Source: Setoptus koraiensis (taxonomy: Eukaryota > Arthropoda). From it: 64,000 bases of DNA. Location: assembly GCA_048013815.1 (NCBI GenBank), contig CM106586.1:18104001-18168000 (forward strand), written 5' to 3'. Positions within the stretch are counted from its first letter, which is position 1. The number at the start of each line of letters is the position of its first letter. Positions 13,001 to 25,500 of the stretch are shown here, piece by piece. The notes beneath the pieces were generated by a model. That model saw only the letters and a list, made by a program, of their open reading frames with translations, was not told the origin of the DNA and did no database searches. The translations under genes were made by a program, and so were the position numbers.

Positions 13001-14334
13001 GCCACGTGCGATAGTCGCACAACAGTAGCCAGTTGTGACAACGTCTGGCCAGATTCACCTGACTGACATAGACAGAGAGTAGTCGACAAATGGATACAAG
13101 CTGCGAGCGATAGTTCGCCCCGAGGCGTTGCTCGCAATAACTGATGTGAGTCGATTTTGCGACTATCACTCATATTATGTGGGCGAACAATGGATTTTCT
13201 CGCCAATTTTACAATCTTTCACACTGAAAAAGTGCGCCATTTTTCAGTTCCAACTTCGAACACACAGGCCACGCTGATTTCGAACAGACCAGACGTTCAG
13301 GCTGACTTGATTAATTGATTCGGAGTTCGCTACTTGTGATTGCATACTTAAGGGGCCCAGAAAAACTTTTTCACAGCAGACAGCTCAATGGGGCGACATG
13401 TTGCTCTCGAAAAAAGCCCAAGACAATTTCTTTGTGTCGGTGGTGTTGACTTTTCAGTCTCTCGAAATGCTCCGCTGCAGTCAGTTAAAAATATCCAAGT
13501 CACATTATTGTTGTGCACCCAATGCAAGAGTGATGAAGGTCTATTTTGGTTTCAACTTCCGTTCGTTTTCTTCGGGTCACGTGTGTCAGACGTGATCCGA
13601 AGAATCGTTCACTACTTTTTGCTGTCATCACGTAGGTCCTTTCGAGGGTCTACCGGCCTGATTTTTGCTCAATTTTGAGTTGTATTAAATTTCTCTTCGT
13701 TGTCGTTTGCATGAACGATGCAGGCCGCAAACCCGTTTCTATAAATAGATTTCTATATATGTCGCCAGCCATTACTTGTGTGTCATGTCTGCCTCTCTTG
13801 CATAATCAGCGGGCAGTCAACAATGGTAATTATTAGCATTATTGTTTGCATTGAGAGAGTAGGCACAAGTTTCAATAATTGCGCGCCCCTCGAAATTTCG
13901 ACGCTAATTTTGCCTTTGGTGAAATGAAAATGGCCTCAATAGGCCAGCAGAAAAAGTGCCTATGCCAGCAGTGTCAATAGGCCAAAAATAGGTGGCCAAT
14001 TATGTGTTCATGTTACCATCGATTTATCACACCAAATAGCAAAAGTAATAAAACAAGTTGATGCATAATTTTCGTTGCGTCCATTGTGTTGTTCCCTGCA
14101 AGCCAGCCAATTGTGTCTTGCCAATTGTGTCTTGCCATCCAGTCAGCTGGTCAGCTGGCGAGCTGGGACTTGGCAAACTGGCGCGAACACCATTAGTATG
14201 CTTGTTACGTATGCATGTAAACAATATTATTTGTTTGTTGTTATTTTATGATATTCAACCTATTATAATGTCTGTTTGCTCCAGTTACCCGACTCTCGTG
14301 TTAGTAACACCAGCAAAAGAAGTGTTAGTTGCTG

Positions 14335-14455
14335 TCGTTGTCGTTGCTGCTGTTGTTGTTGTTGAAGTTGCTGTTGTTGCTGTTGTTGTTGTTGCTGCTG
14401 CTGTTGCTGGTGTTGCTGTTGTCGCCGTCGTTGCTGTTGTTGCTGTTGTTGTTGG
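14335..14455. repeat. Interrupted CTG/TTG trinucleotide array
   Basis: About 120 bases of TTG, CTG and GTC triplets. On the minus strand this reads as CAG/CAA/CGA and gives a poly-Gln frame. No splice-flanked gene surrounds it, so it is taken as a non-coding microsatellite. Confidence 0.85.
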
Positions 14456-16568
14456 GCACCCAGCGATTTCTTCTCGTGCATTCGGCAAAAAGTTGCAAAG
14501 TTGAGATTGACTGGCACACACACACACATAATGATAAAATTTGTGGATGCTGCCCAAGCATCAATCATAAGTTTTTGTCGAGCGAACACATTGATGGATA
14601 CGAAATGGGGCCGCCAAAGGCAATATAACTGCGTGCGTGTGTGTGTTTGTCTTGGTGGATAATTTGCATAATTGCCCACCAGGCTATCACAAACAACAAC
14701 AACAGCATAGTGGATTTTATCTGTCATCACTACTGTTATAGTGGCACGTGTGTGTGTGTGTGTGTGTGCCATCATGAGCGACCCCATCTACTGGCGCCAG
14801 AGTGAAGTTCGAGGCTAGATATGGGGTCGGTGTTGCGAGCCTCAGTTGTGGGGATATTGTTGAATTGAATCAGTTTTCAGTGCAAAGGATTGTTGCGTTT
14901 GTCACAATTTGTGGGTCACGGCGAGCTCACTTGAGATAATCATATGATTAAATGGTTGCAGTGGCAACTTTGAATCGTACAATCGCGCTGGTCAGATTAT
15001 CCCGACTAAACTGCCAGTCAGGTTAATAATAATACTTAAGCCAGTGATTCGCAAACGGCACCAACCAACCACGCCACTCAGTGAGCAATTGCGCCAACAT
15101 GGTGACGGCACACGATGGATAAGCGAACCAGTGAAAATATAATGCAATTCCTCTGGCCAGCGAGCAGGTTTTGAGGCACCAAGTGACAGACGTGTCAGGC
15201 TGACTGTCAAGCCGGTCACAGGGCGCTGAGATTTGCCGAGATTTGCCAAGATTAACTGTTATTACGGCTAGTTTGGCCAGGTTTATCTCGATGGCGATGG
15301 ATATCTGAACATGATTGACATCGCTGATGGCACTGATAGGCCCAACATAAGTAATACAAGTGCAAACATTATGTAATAAATACGGCGACGTCTTTACTGT
15401 GTGATCACTGTTGGCCTGTCCTTGGTTATTGCTGGTGCGACAGCTGCTATCGTGTTGCTGCCGGCAAGCGTGCCCGATGCAACCAGCCGTTGTGCTGCTG
15501 GCGATCTGGCGCACCGTTTGACCTTGACGCTTCGCTTCGGCCACTGACCACTGGCCGGCATATATTCGGCTGGCCGTCATTGGCTCATTGCGATCGCCAG
15601 CCCAATAACGGCCGATTGGTTGGTCAAGGTTGCGACCGTTATGTAATGCTAATAATTCCGTACATAACAACAATGGGCTCACAAATCCGCATGCGATATA
15701 AACATTTATATATATATATCATCTCATCGTCGTCTCATGCGTCGTTTCTCAGATTTGATTGGACAGAATCGATCAATTTTAGCCGGCGGCGGCGCCAAGT
15801 TGTTCCAGCGCGCCTAATGATGACGCCACTACTGGCACTGCTCGCTCCACTGAACCAGCCAGCTAAACGGCCAGAGATCAAAACAATCACGGCTATTCCG
15901 ACCTAATGACTATTCAGATATAGCCAGCCAGCTAGCTTTTGTTTCGGTCCATTGTTCGCGAGTTGCTTGCCAGTGGGCCGACAATCGTCAATTAAGCTCT
16001 GTTTCGAGGCAACCGCTTTGCCGCTTGCGTTGCTGTTGGTGCCGTTGTTTTGGGGCCCCACCAGCGACTCAGACTTGACGCCACAATCATTCATTCTCGC
16101 CAGCCAATACTTAATGCATATCTGGCGGGCGTGCACGGCAACCGATTTAGATCTTGCAGACTGCAAGATATATCAAGTGTAGCGCACGATATGTGAAGTG
16201 GAAAAAGCGAGCGGCGAGTTGATGGAGCAGATAAACGATGAGATAAGCCAATATAGAGGAGATGATTTTGTGCCGTTGTTGTTGCCGGCAAAATGTAGTT
16301 ACGTAATGCAACGCACAGCACCGCCAAGAATTCTTTGAGCATCTAGACTCTAGATTCTGGAGCCAGCCGGCCAGATATTTGCCGGCAGATAAGCCGGCTG
16401 CGAGCGGCCAAAAGAACGTGATAATGCACGATATGCAAACAAACATCTTATTTGTATTTGTGCGATTGAAGGCACGAAAAATATTATTATCATGGTAATA
16501 GTGTTGTTATAACGGTCGCCCTCGTCTCTATAATCCATCACGGCGTTTAGTTTTCAAACCGAGCCCAA

Positions 16569-19500
16569 ATGACATATATTGAATCAAATGAGATGCCGGC
16601 GACACAGTCGGACAATAAATCATTAATGCAAATCATCAATGCTAACCATGGTGCGCAAACCATTAGCTTGTGTCCTTCACATAATTTTTTTAGTGATTTT
16701 TCAGTTTGTCACTGCACTCTTCATATCGCGGCAACCCCTTCTACCCGAAACTCTTTATCTGACACTAATCGAGATCTTGTCCCCCCACCCCCATCTATGT
16801 ATCCGCACACACATCCGTGCCGATTAATTATACGCCCGCCGTTACAGTGACCGATTTTTCTCAGCAACTATCGCAGTTGCACGACAGATTTGGCCACGAA
16901 TTGCAAATGTTGGTGGAGAATTTCCGGAAGCGCAATGGCGAACTACGAAAAGAAAGGTAAGCTGCGCCATAATATCAAATGATTGATTGCTGCTCACAAC
17001 TCAAAACTACGCTTGACATTATATATAAATATAAATATAATTAATGAGCACAAATATCACACACAAACAACAAACAGATCGTCGTGCCCCAGTGGCCTGT
17101 TTCAAGTGTGGGAGCTGCTATTGCAACAAGTGGAGATAAACTCACAAATTCACGGTGATATTTCTAGGAATTTTAGTCAAAATTTAGGCACTGGCTTGAT
17201 AGAGAGAATATTCCACAAGAAGATACAATCTAGGAAAGTGTTTATGCATCGCGACCGCATAGAGACAATACTAAACAAGGCCGACGAGTTGCTAGTCAAG
17301 GTGAGCTAATTTACTGCACTGCGTGCATTATGCGTTATAAGCGCGTCATAAAAAAAATTATCATTACCTTGATATGATATATTCGTGTTCATTTGCATAA
17401 TAATAATGATAATCATAATTGCATCCATGGTTTGTTGTCATTGTGCGTCATTAATTTGCCCTGTCAAACCAAACTCTGACCTAATTACCGCTGACCCGTT
17501 TGCGTGGCCCATCTATGTCCAGTGTTATCAAGATTATAATGAGGCCTATCAAAAGGCGCTAACAAATCCCGCCCAATACCTAAGTGAATACATTGCGGCA
17601 CACAAGTGAGTATTGGCCCCCATTCAATGTATTGTTATCGTATGATTGATTTAATTATGTATAGCGATTGTCAATTAAAACTCTCTTGTCTTTTGTCTCA
17701 ACAGTGTCTATGTGCACCAACTTCATGCTACAAACGGCATGATACAAGCCTATCACACTCGTGCTTTACCGAAACTCCTCGAGGTGAGTAACTGACTGAT
17801 CATTTGGCCGCGCCTCGAGCGATGCGAATCCTCGCGCTATGCGAATCCTCGCGCTATGCGAATCCTCGCGCTATGCGAATCCTCGCGCTATTCAGATCCT
17901 CGAGCCATGCCAATTGTCGAGCCAGAAAGGCAGACGAGCTGTCACAATCTGAGCTCGCTCGCCGTCGCTGATTGTTGCTAATTATCATGCCTCGTCTGCT
18001 CTGTGTAATCGCATATCATCTTCTTGCGTCGTTAGGAACTCGAGGAGTGCTATCTAGAGACCAGCCAGTCTATTTCGAATTCCCTATCAGAATCTAGTGA
18101 ATTTTTCGCTGAAAAGGTGAGTGCTGTCGGTGTGCTCGCCATTGGTAATGCAAGCAAACAAACAATTGCGTGTGTCTCAGCGATCGCAACATTGACTGTA
18201 AAAACTCTGCTAAACAAACGAAGCGAACGTTGCCAATGTTATTCATTTGACCCTTTTTACAATTACGCAATTTCGCAATTCGCTTATGATGTGGTCTCAT
18301 CTTGCGCAGTCCAAGGAGGAGACCGTGGGCTACCAGACCATTGCAAACGCTTGCAAACAAGTGAACCACAAAAACGATCTCATCCAATACGTCAAGACAA
18401 TAGTTCAGTATTTAAATGAGGTGCATCCGTCTGGCGGCAACTCAATGTCGGCCAGCTCGTCGCTCATGGACAATCACCAGGCGGCCATGCAGGGCAAGGT
18501 CAAGTTGCACCAATTTCAGCAGCCCAGCCCTCAAAATTGTGAAAAGAACTCGCTCATCGACCCGATCAACCTGGTGAGTTGCCCAGCCTTCCAATGTGAA
18601 TGTTCCGAAACGTTCCGAAACATTCCGAAATGTTCCGAAATGTTCCGAAATGATCCGAAATATTCCGAAATGTTCCGAAATATTCCGAAATATTCCGAAA
18701 TGACCCGAAATGACCCGAAATATTCCGAAATATTCCGAAATGACCCGAAATATCCCGAACTCTATGATTCCGCTTCGAATAATGTCTAATGAGCTCTTCG
18801 ACGCCCCATATACCGCGTTATATATCCGCGCCACATTTCCACAGACTATCGTGCCCCTGTTCAACGACGAAATCGCCGAAGATCGCCAGTCGCCGCTGTC
18901 GCAACCGCCCGGCCTCGAGCAAGAGAGAGAAAATCTTGAGAAGAAAATCGAGAAATTAGAGGACGGCCTGGAGTCGCTGGTGAAAATTCAGGCGCGCTCT
19001 AGCGAGAGCAATCTGCACAACAAGGTGAACGAAATCCAGGAGGAGCTGAGCATGAAACGCTTCGATTTGTACGTGGCCAACATCCATTTGGCGGCCATAA
19101 GATCACAGCTGAGCTTATTTATGCGCCAAGAGAATCGTCATCTATTGCTAATGCAATCGCAGTCGCAATTGGCGGGCGCCATCGGCCAGTCCGGTCACCA
19201 GCATGCAAATGGGCGCAATTTGGTTGGCCAATACAACGATTTCTTCGCGGGCGTTGATTCGCGCAAATTGTCTAGCTCGAGCGCCGCGTCTAGCTACAAA
19301 AACAAATGGATAAAGGCGTTTAAATCGCTCAAGGACGCGCCCTCTAACAGCAACTCAAAGTCGAGCGGCGCCGGCGGTCAGCAAAGGTAAGCAAAGTTGG
19401 CAACAATGGCCAAATCATTAACCGTTATCGTTACTATTATGATTGTTATTATTATTCGGTGGTTGGTTAAACGAGGCGGCCAATTGACATGTCGGACATG

Positions 19501-22500
19501 GCGCCGGGGCTTTGTTGCCAAATATAGCAGCGGGGAGATTTCTTCGTTGTGACCGGCGCGTATCGTTGTGACCGCTGCGTATCGTTGCGACCGTTATGCC
19601 GTTATTGTGACAGTGCCGTCCAATATCGTGACATAATCGCGATATTGCGACACAATCGCGATATTGTGACATTGTTGTGCGCGCCTCTCACCACTGCCAA
19701 ACTCGAATTGCCATTGAGAACAACGAACGCCCCAGTACAAGTGCCACAACAGAACCACTTACGTAACCATGCGTCCGCTGCGTTACCTGTCCGCTACGTG
19801 TTCGCTTCGTCCAGCCGGCCGGCCGGCCGACTGGCTGTTTAGCGTAGGTGTAGCTGGATCATCGTGTCAGTGGGCACATCACATGTGTCCTCAGTTGGTG
19901 TCCAGCGCCAATGTTAGAATTGCGTGCTAACATAATAGAAACCCTGGTGCCTTCATCGTGCTATTCTGGGATTTGCTGGTCGTGCAAATGACCACTGACC
20001 ACTGTCCACTGTATTTGGTGCCCGCTGGAGTGCGTGGTCTCTTGTTATCTTTTAATCTCTCTCTCTCTCTCGCTGGCCAGAGCTCTCTCGCTGGCCAGAG
20101 CTCTCGAACGGCCGGCTCGTGATGCCGACCGGCTGGCCGGCTCAATGGCTCAAAGGGCCCACTGTCTGGCCGATGCACCGCCGGTTAGCCAACAATTGGC
20201 CCACTGGCCAGCTAAATGCCAAAAAGAACAAAAGAAGGGGCCCAGTTGGATGCGCCAAGGCGCAACAACTGCCCGCGCTCGGCCCCCCGTTCCATTTATC
20301 ATTGGGGCCCCGGCGTGCGTCGCCACTCCAACTGGCGCTGTGCTGTCTGGCCGTGTTTAGGCACAACAGTTATACATAACCTACTGCACTGACCTACGTG
20401 AGTTGCATAATCGTGGCGTGAGCGACACAAACAGAGAGAGTGCCCTTCTCGTTTATCTGCCCTTCATGTGTGCATGTGTTTCATTTAACTTCTATCCATG
20501 TCCAGTGAATAATGTCCGAATTGTCGTTGTTGCTGCTCTAGCTGTTGTTGTTGTTGTTGTGGTTGTTGTCGTTGTTGTTGTTGTTGGTGCTGGTGCTGCT
20601 GTCGTTGTTGCTGTTGTCATTGTTGTTCGATGATATATATGTGCTGCTATCTATGTGCTTGCCAGTTGCCACGACGATATGACGCAACACGGTTAGACTT
20701 GTCTAGACTGCTGGCTATGTGCACTGCTGTCGTCTCGGCATGACGCTTGCCTCTGGCCGCCCTCTTCAGGCAAACAAGCAAAACTGGATCGGAGCCGTTT
20801 AGCTGTAGTAGTGTCGTCTATCACTTGTGTTCTGTGATCGTTGCTGTTGTTGGTGTTGTTATTGCTCTGTACTATTATTATTATGTGTTTGTGTTGTTGT
20901 CCAATATCGCACCGATAAATAACTATATGCACGTAGTGGCTCTGGTCAGCCACTGGTATCAGACGGTCGCCAGAGGCGCCAGAGTCACTAGGGTCTGGCG
21001 CCACTCGTCAAGGTCTAGACTCGCTTGTTTGTTTTAGCTTGCCAGATCTGTCTCTGGGTGCCGCCCACGATCACGGGCCAGCACATTTGTTTGTTTACAT
21101 TTCGGCCAGCATGCGGCCGGTGTCTAGCGGTCAGTTCAGTTATGTTTGTCAGTTGCTTAAGCTGCACTTGGCAAACAACAACAAAAACCACACTTGGTCG
21201 CACTAGCTTAGCGGATTTGTTAGCACAAATCTTGGGATAACAACTGGCGCCGAGTGTGTAGTTATTATTGATTCGATTCTCTCGCCCGTGGCAACACACA
21301 CACACACACACGTTTTGTCGGCGAACAGGAAGCGGAGTGCGCGATGTGATTTAATTGAAACATTGTTTGCCAAAACAAAACTTGTGTGTTTGTTCTTCTG
21401 GCCACTAGAGTGGCGCCCTTTCATTATTATTATTATTGTTATTGTATTAATACTGTCGCGCATCCGAGTCTAGTGGATCTCTGCTCACAGTCCCTGATAA
21501 TTCCTGGCCTGTCCGCAATTAAATATCGGCCCGCATTCATCAGACACAGCCTCGCCATGATATACCAATGCACACTGACTGCACCCAAATGTCGGTGGAT
21601 CGGCGCTGTTTCACGCCATCGATCCCGCCAATAACAGGTCGGCATGCTATTTCTAGATTTTTTCTCTTGACAACTCACACTTGTTAGTTTAAACTGAAGA
21701 TCGATAAGAAATCTTTTGGTTGACAAAAAAAAAGTCCACCGGATTTGCCGCAAGATTTTCCATTTCCTCTAGCGGCTCCATGTCTCAGAGAGCTTTTGAC
21801 CTATCAAGTTTTCTCGGATTCTTATAAAACTTCTTATCGGAACAAATCTGATTTGATTAGAAAGTTTTTTCGTGCGCTATGCTCGCTGAAATTATGGAGC
21901 TCAGTGATTTTTTGATCTATAACAATATCTAGCGAAAAATAAACGAGAAAGAAAAAGGCTGAAATGAAATTTGCCCGTTACGTCTCGATGGTCGGATTTC
22001 GTGCAGTCTAAAGAGGATCGAGCTTGCAGCGAGTTTTTGTCACGATGATAACGACAAAACGAGTGAAAAAATGAAAAAGTCGAAAAAGGTTAGATGGTTT
22101 CGGAAGAAAAAAAAATTGATTTAGACCGTAAAAAGGCTATTTCTCGTGAGAAAAAAAAATGCCGATTTTGTTGATATTCGCTATGATCATAGTCAATATC
22201 ATCTTTCCGACTGGATGAATGGATCGTGCAAATGAGGCTTCAGTGTAAAGTTTTTGGGCGATATCTAATGAGTCATAAAATAGTGTTGATACAGTTACAA
22301 ACGCATATCTGGCCGAATGTCCGCAAGAGTTGTTTCACTGCTGCTACTGCCGCCAATTTGAACCGAAAGTTCACATATTAGCAAGTGGTTGTTTGCACCA
22401 CACGCCGTGTCGATATTGCCGGATGGGGGATAAGAGGAGAAAGTATCTGTTCCTTTTATGACTTCTTTTCTTTTATTTCTCGTCCATTCATTCCATTTAA

Positions 22501-25500
22501 TCTGACTGCATTTACTCTCAATGGTTCGCGGTTGTTGTTGGCGTCAGCAAAGTTTATCAAAGTCGTGGGCGGCCAAAGCAATAGAAAGTAAACACGCGAG
22601 CGAAATCTCGTCGGTATCCGATGATTTAAACCATTGAACTGGCGTCTCTATTGGGCGCTCGCAAATAAGATTCGCGACAGCTTTATTAAGGTGGTTTATC
22701 TGTTGTGTGTGTGTCACGTCAAATTAGGTTTGAAAGTCAGCCTGTTTCGGCGACCGCTTATCTAGCTGGCCGGCAGCCAGACGAGCGGATTGAGTGCATC
22801 TACTTTATTTTACTGTCACCAGTGGCACTGTTCTGGTAGAATTCAATTATTTGCACTCACTTAAGTCTTTTTATGACAAAGAACGGTAACGCACGAGAAA
22901 ACATACAACGCCAATTATAGCCGAGATAAAGTCAATTGAAATTAGCATAACAACAACAATTGAATAACAGCTGCTAGCACTTGTATGTAGCAAATCAGTG
23001 ATATATAATTACTTGGCCCGACACCGAAGCGTCTACCTATTTCGCTCATCAGTTTTAGTTTTATTCATCATCGTTATCACTGGTCGTCATAAACAGTGAC
23101 GTGGGTCGCCGAGGTGACAACGCTCGTTGCTAACGCGAGGTCGACAGTGTGCCCGCTGGATGGGCCCCATCACGAAAAAACTCTTTCCGTTGGACTGCTG
23201 CAGTTTCTATGCGCGTCGGGCTTCATTGATGAGTGCTGGACAGCGCAACGGCAGTATCAGTTCATTCGGCATATCCATTTCCCTGGCTATTGCACCGCGA
23301 AAAAAAAAACGCACGGGCGCTGCCGCGATTGTCCGATGACAACTGTTTATCCTCGCCGTGACGCAACCACATTCGTCATGGGCCCGATTTCGTCCTCGCC
23401 GAGCTCTGTCTCGAGGCTCTGTCGCCGGTGTAGCGGTGGCCACCTTTCGGATATTGCCGCAACGACATTTTTGTCAGCCAACGATGTGTGGGTAGAGATA
23501 GAGAAAAAAAAAGACGCATCATTTTTTATTCATACATTTTTTTTTCTTTTGCGCGCGCGCGCGCGCGCAAAAGAAAAAAAGAAAAACTTCACTCACAGAA
23601 ATTGCGTCACTCTTGTCAGTGGATACTTTGCAGTGCCGATTCGCCACTGTCAACTGGCCTCGCCAGAAATGAACTCACCTGGAAAAATGAATGGCCGTGG
23701 TTCGAAAGCTCGTTTCGCAGTTGCGAATGTGTGTATGTGTGCCAGTGACAGCAGCCGAGTATTATGAACGCGCTCCGGTGAACACTGTCAATGGATAGGC
23801 CAATGCTCACCCAATGGACGGGCCCCCCGAGTCTAACCCCAGATGGCGTATGTGTCTGGCGGTGGATGTCATCGGATAGTCTTGCTTGGCATCTTACACG
23901 ATGATGATGATGATGATTCGAAATGATGATTCAACAACTCACAATGATACGCGCGACACAATTGCGAATGCGAATTCAATGGAGCCGACGATCGATACGA
24001 GACCACGAGTGGCGACTCCAAAATGAAACTAAATAACGTGAAACTAAATAATATAAAAACGAGCTCGAACTCAACTAACAACGAGCCGAGAAATGATAAA
24101 AAGAAAACATGATGTCAAGATGAAACAATAATGACAACAATGAAATGCGCCCTCTTTCCACTTGATCTGTGTTTATCAACCTGTTTCGCCGGCGAGTCGG
24201 CCACTGGCCCTCATTTTTGGCGGCACGCACCCGCTGTGAGCTGTCTCACAGCCTGAGAGTCTCAGGGCTCACAGACGCGACACAGATGACAGCTCAACTT
24301 CCGTTTGCGCTCACAATATGTTATGTAATACCCAAAATAACTGTTTTTCGGCGCACACGACGCGATGCTATTTTTGTAGACGCACGCGATTCGAGCAAAA
24401 CACGCTCGTTACGCGAGCTGTCGGCGTAACGCGTGCTTTCCATTGTGACAACAAATAAAATATCGTCTATGCGTATTGGTTTGGTTTCCTCATTGGGCCG
24501 GCGAGTTTTTCGATCGATAGCAACCGATGCGATAAGAATGCAATTGCAAAATAAAATGACAAGCTTGTTCCATTTGGTCACCATTGCAGAGCGCTTGTTG
24601 TCGCTTATTTGCATGACTTGATACTTGACAACGCTAGCCAGCGCCGCCACTTGAGACGGTTGGCTGGCGAGCTCAAGATTAAACTGTCTACGCACGGTCG
24701 ACAACAACCGACCATCAATTGACGATGGGCCGCTGCACTCAATTGGCTAGACAATCAACAATGACAACAACAAGCAACACAACGGATCATCATGTCAATT
24801 TGTTTGTATTTAGAATATGGGGCCGGCAGTAACAATAAGTGATCGACACAATTCAATACAAGTGTGCTTGAGTAGCAAACTAAACTTGATACACCTAACT
24901 CGCCACGGTGCCACTTGTCATCACAAGTGGCAAGTAGTGCAAAAGCATGTAGTTTGCCGCTGACAGTTGAACGACAACAACAACAACAACAACAACTGCA
25001 CTGTCTCTATTTCACCCGATTTGAGTCGGCCCGATTGGGGCCCGATGAGCAGATCGTGATGGACGAGCGAGCAACTATGTTGGCCATTAGCTGGCCTAGA
25101 CATACGTTGGCATTGTCACATGTTCAATCGTTGTTGTCCATGGCTCACCGTAATTAAAATCGACAACTTGTAAAATCGACCTTGTCGTGTCGCACGTGCA
25201 ATAGTGGCCGGATATGCGCACCTAACATTGGGCCCAATTGATCGATTCAAATTCATTGAGCGATTCTCCAAATGGCTTGCCTAAACGTTAATTGATCATT
25301 TGGCGATTCGCGCGCGCAATTAATAAATGTATTAATTGATTTTTATTTAATTAAAAATTTCATTTAATTGTTGATACCTAATGATGAGTGAAATACCGGC
25401 TGATTCAGTGACTGCCTGTCAGTCCTCGGGTAACAGGGCAAGTGTCTGGTCAGAGTTTATTTGCATCGCGATCATGCTTGTTTGTCGCTCGCTCGAACAC

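Larger units (their letters stand above)
1..16568. other. Non-coding upstream flank, GGCC-rich
   Basis: I find no supportable gene here. Open frames are short, rich in Arg/Gly/Pro/Cys, and overlap one another on both strands, as expected of GC-rich non-coding DNA. The words GGGCCC and GGGGCCCC recur (near 620, 796, 942, 1306, 1552, 4291, 4945, 5878, 6430, 6966, 10211, 10784, 13353 and 16050), and so do GGCCGG runs. Small tandem repeats and hairpins are listed separately. About 12.7-13.7 kb is more AT-rich and poorer in GGCC than its surroundings. The stretch may hold regulatory DNA or 5' non-coding exons of the F-BAR gene that starts at 16,569, but nothing here proves it. Confidence 0.6.

Noticed and set aside
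13388-13678. 96-codon plus-strand frame in the AT-rich island
   Set aside because: No recognisable domain, and an overlapping frame in another phase is equally open. It is too weak to report as a gene.
18247-18789. Open frame continuing from the F-BAR exon through the 10-bp repeat array
   Set aside because: Strong donor and acceptor signals, and the correct phase of the next exon, show the array is intronic. It is mentioned only as a retention possibility.
23096-23767. 223-codon plus-strand open frame in the large intron
   Set aside because: It runs through the 42-bp GC palindrome and A/T runs, has no recognisable domain, and is not bounded by in-phase splice sites for the host gene.
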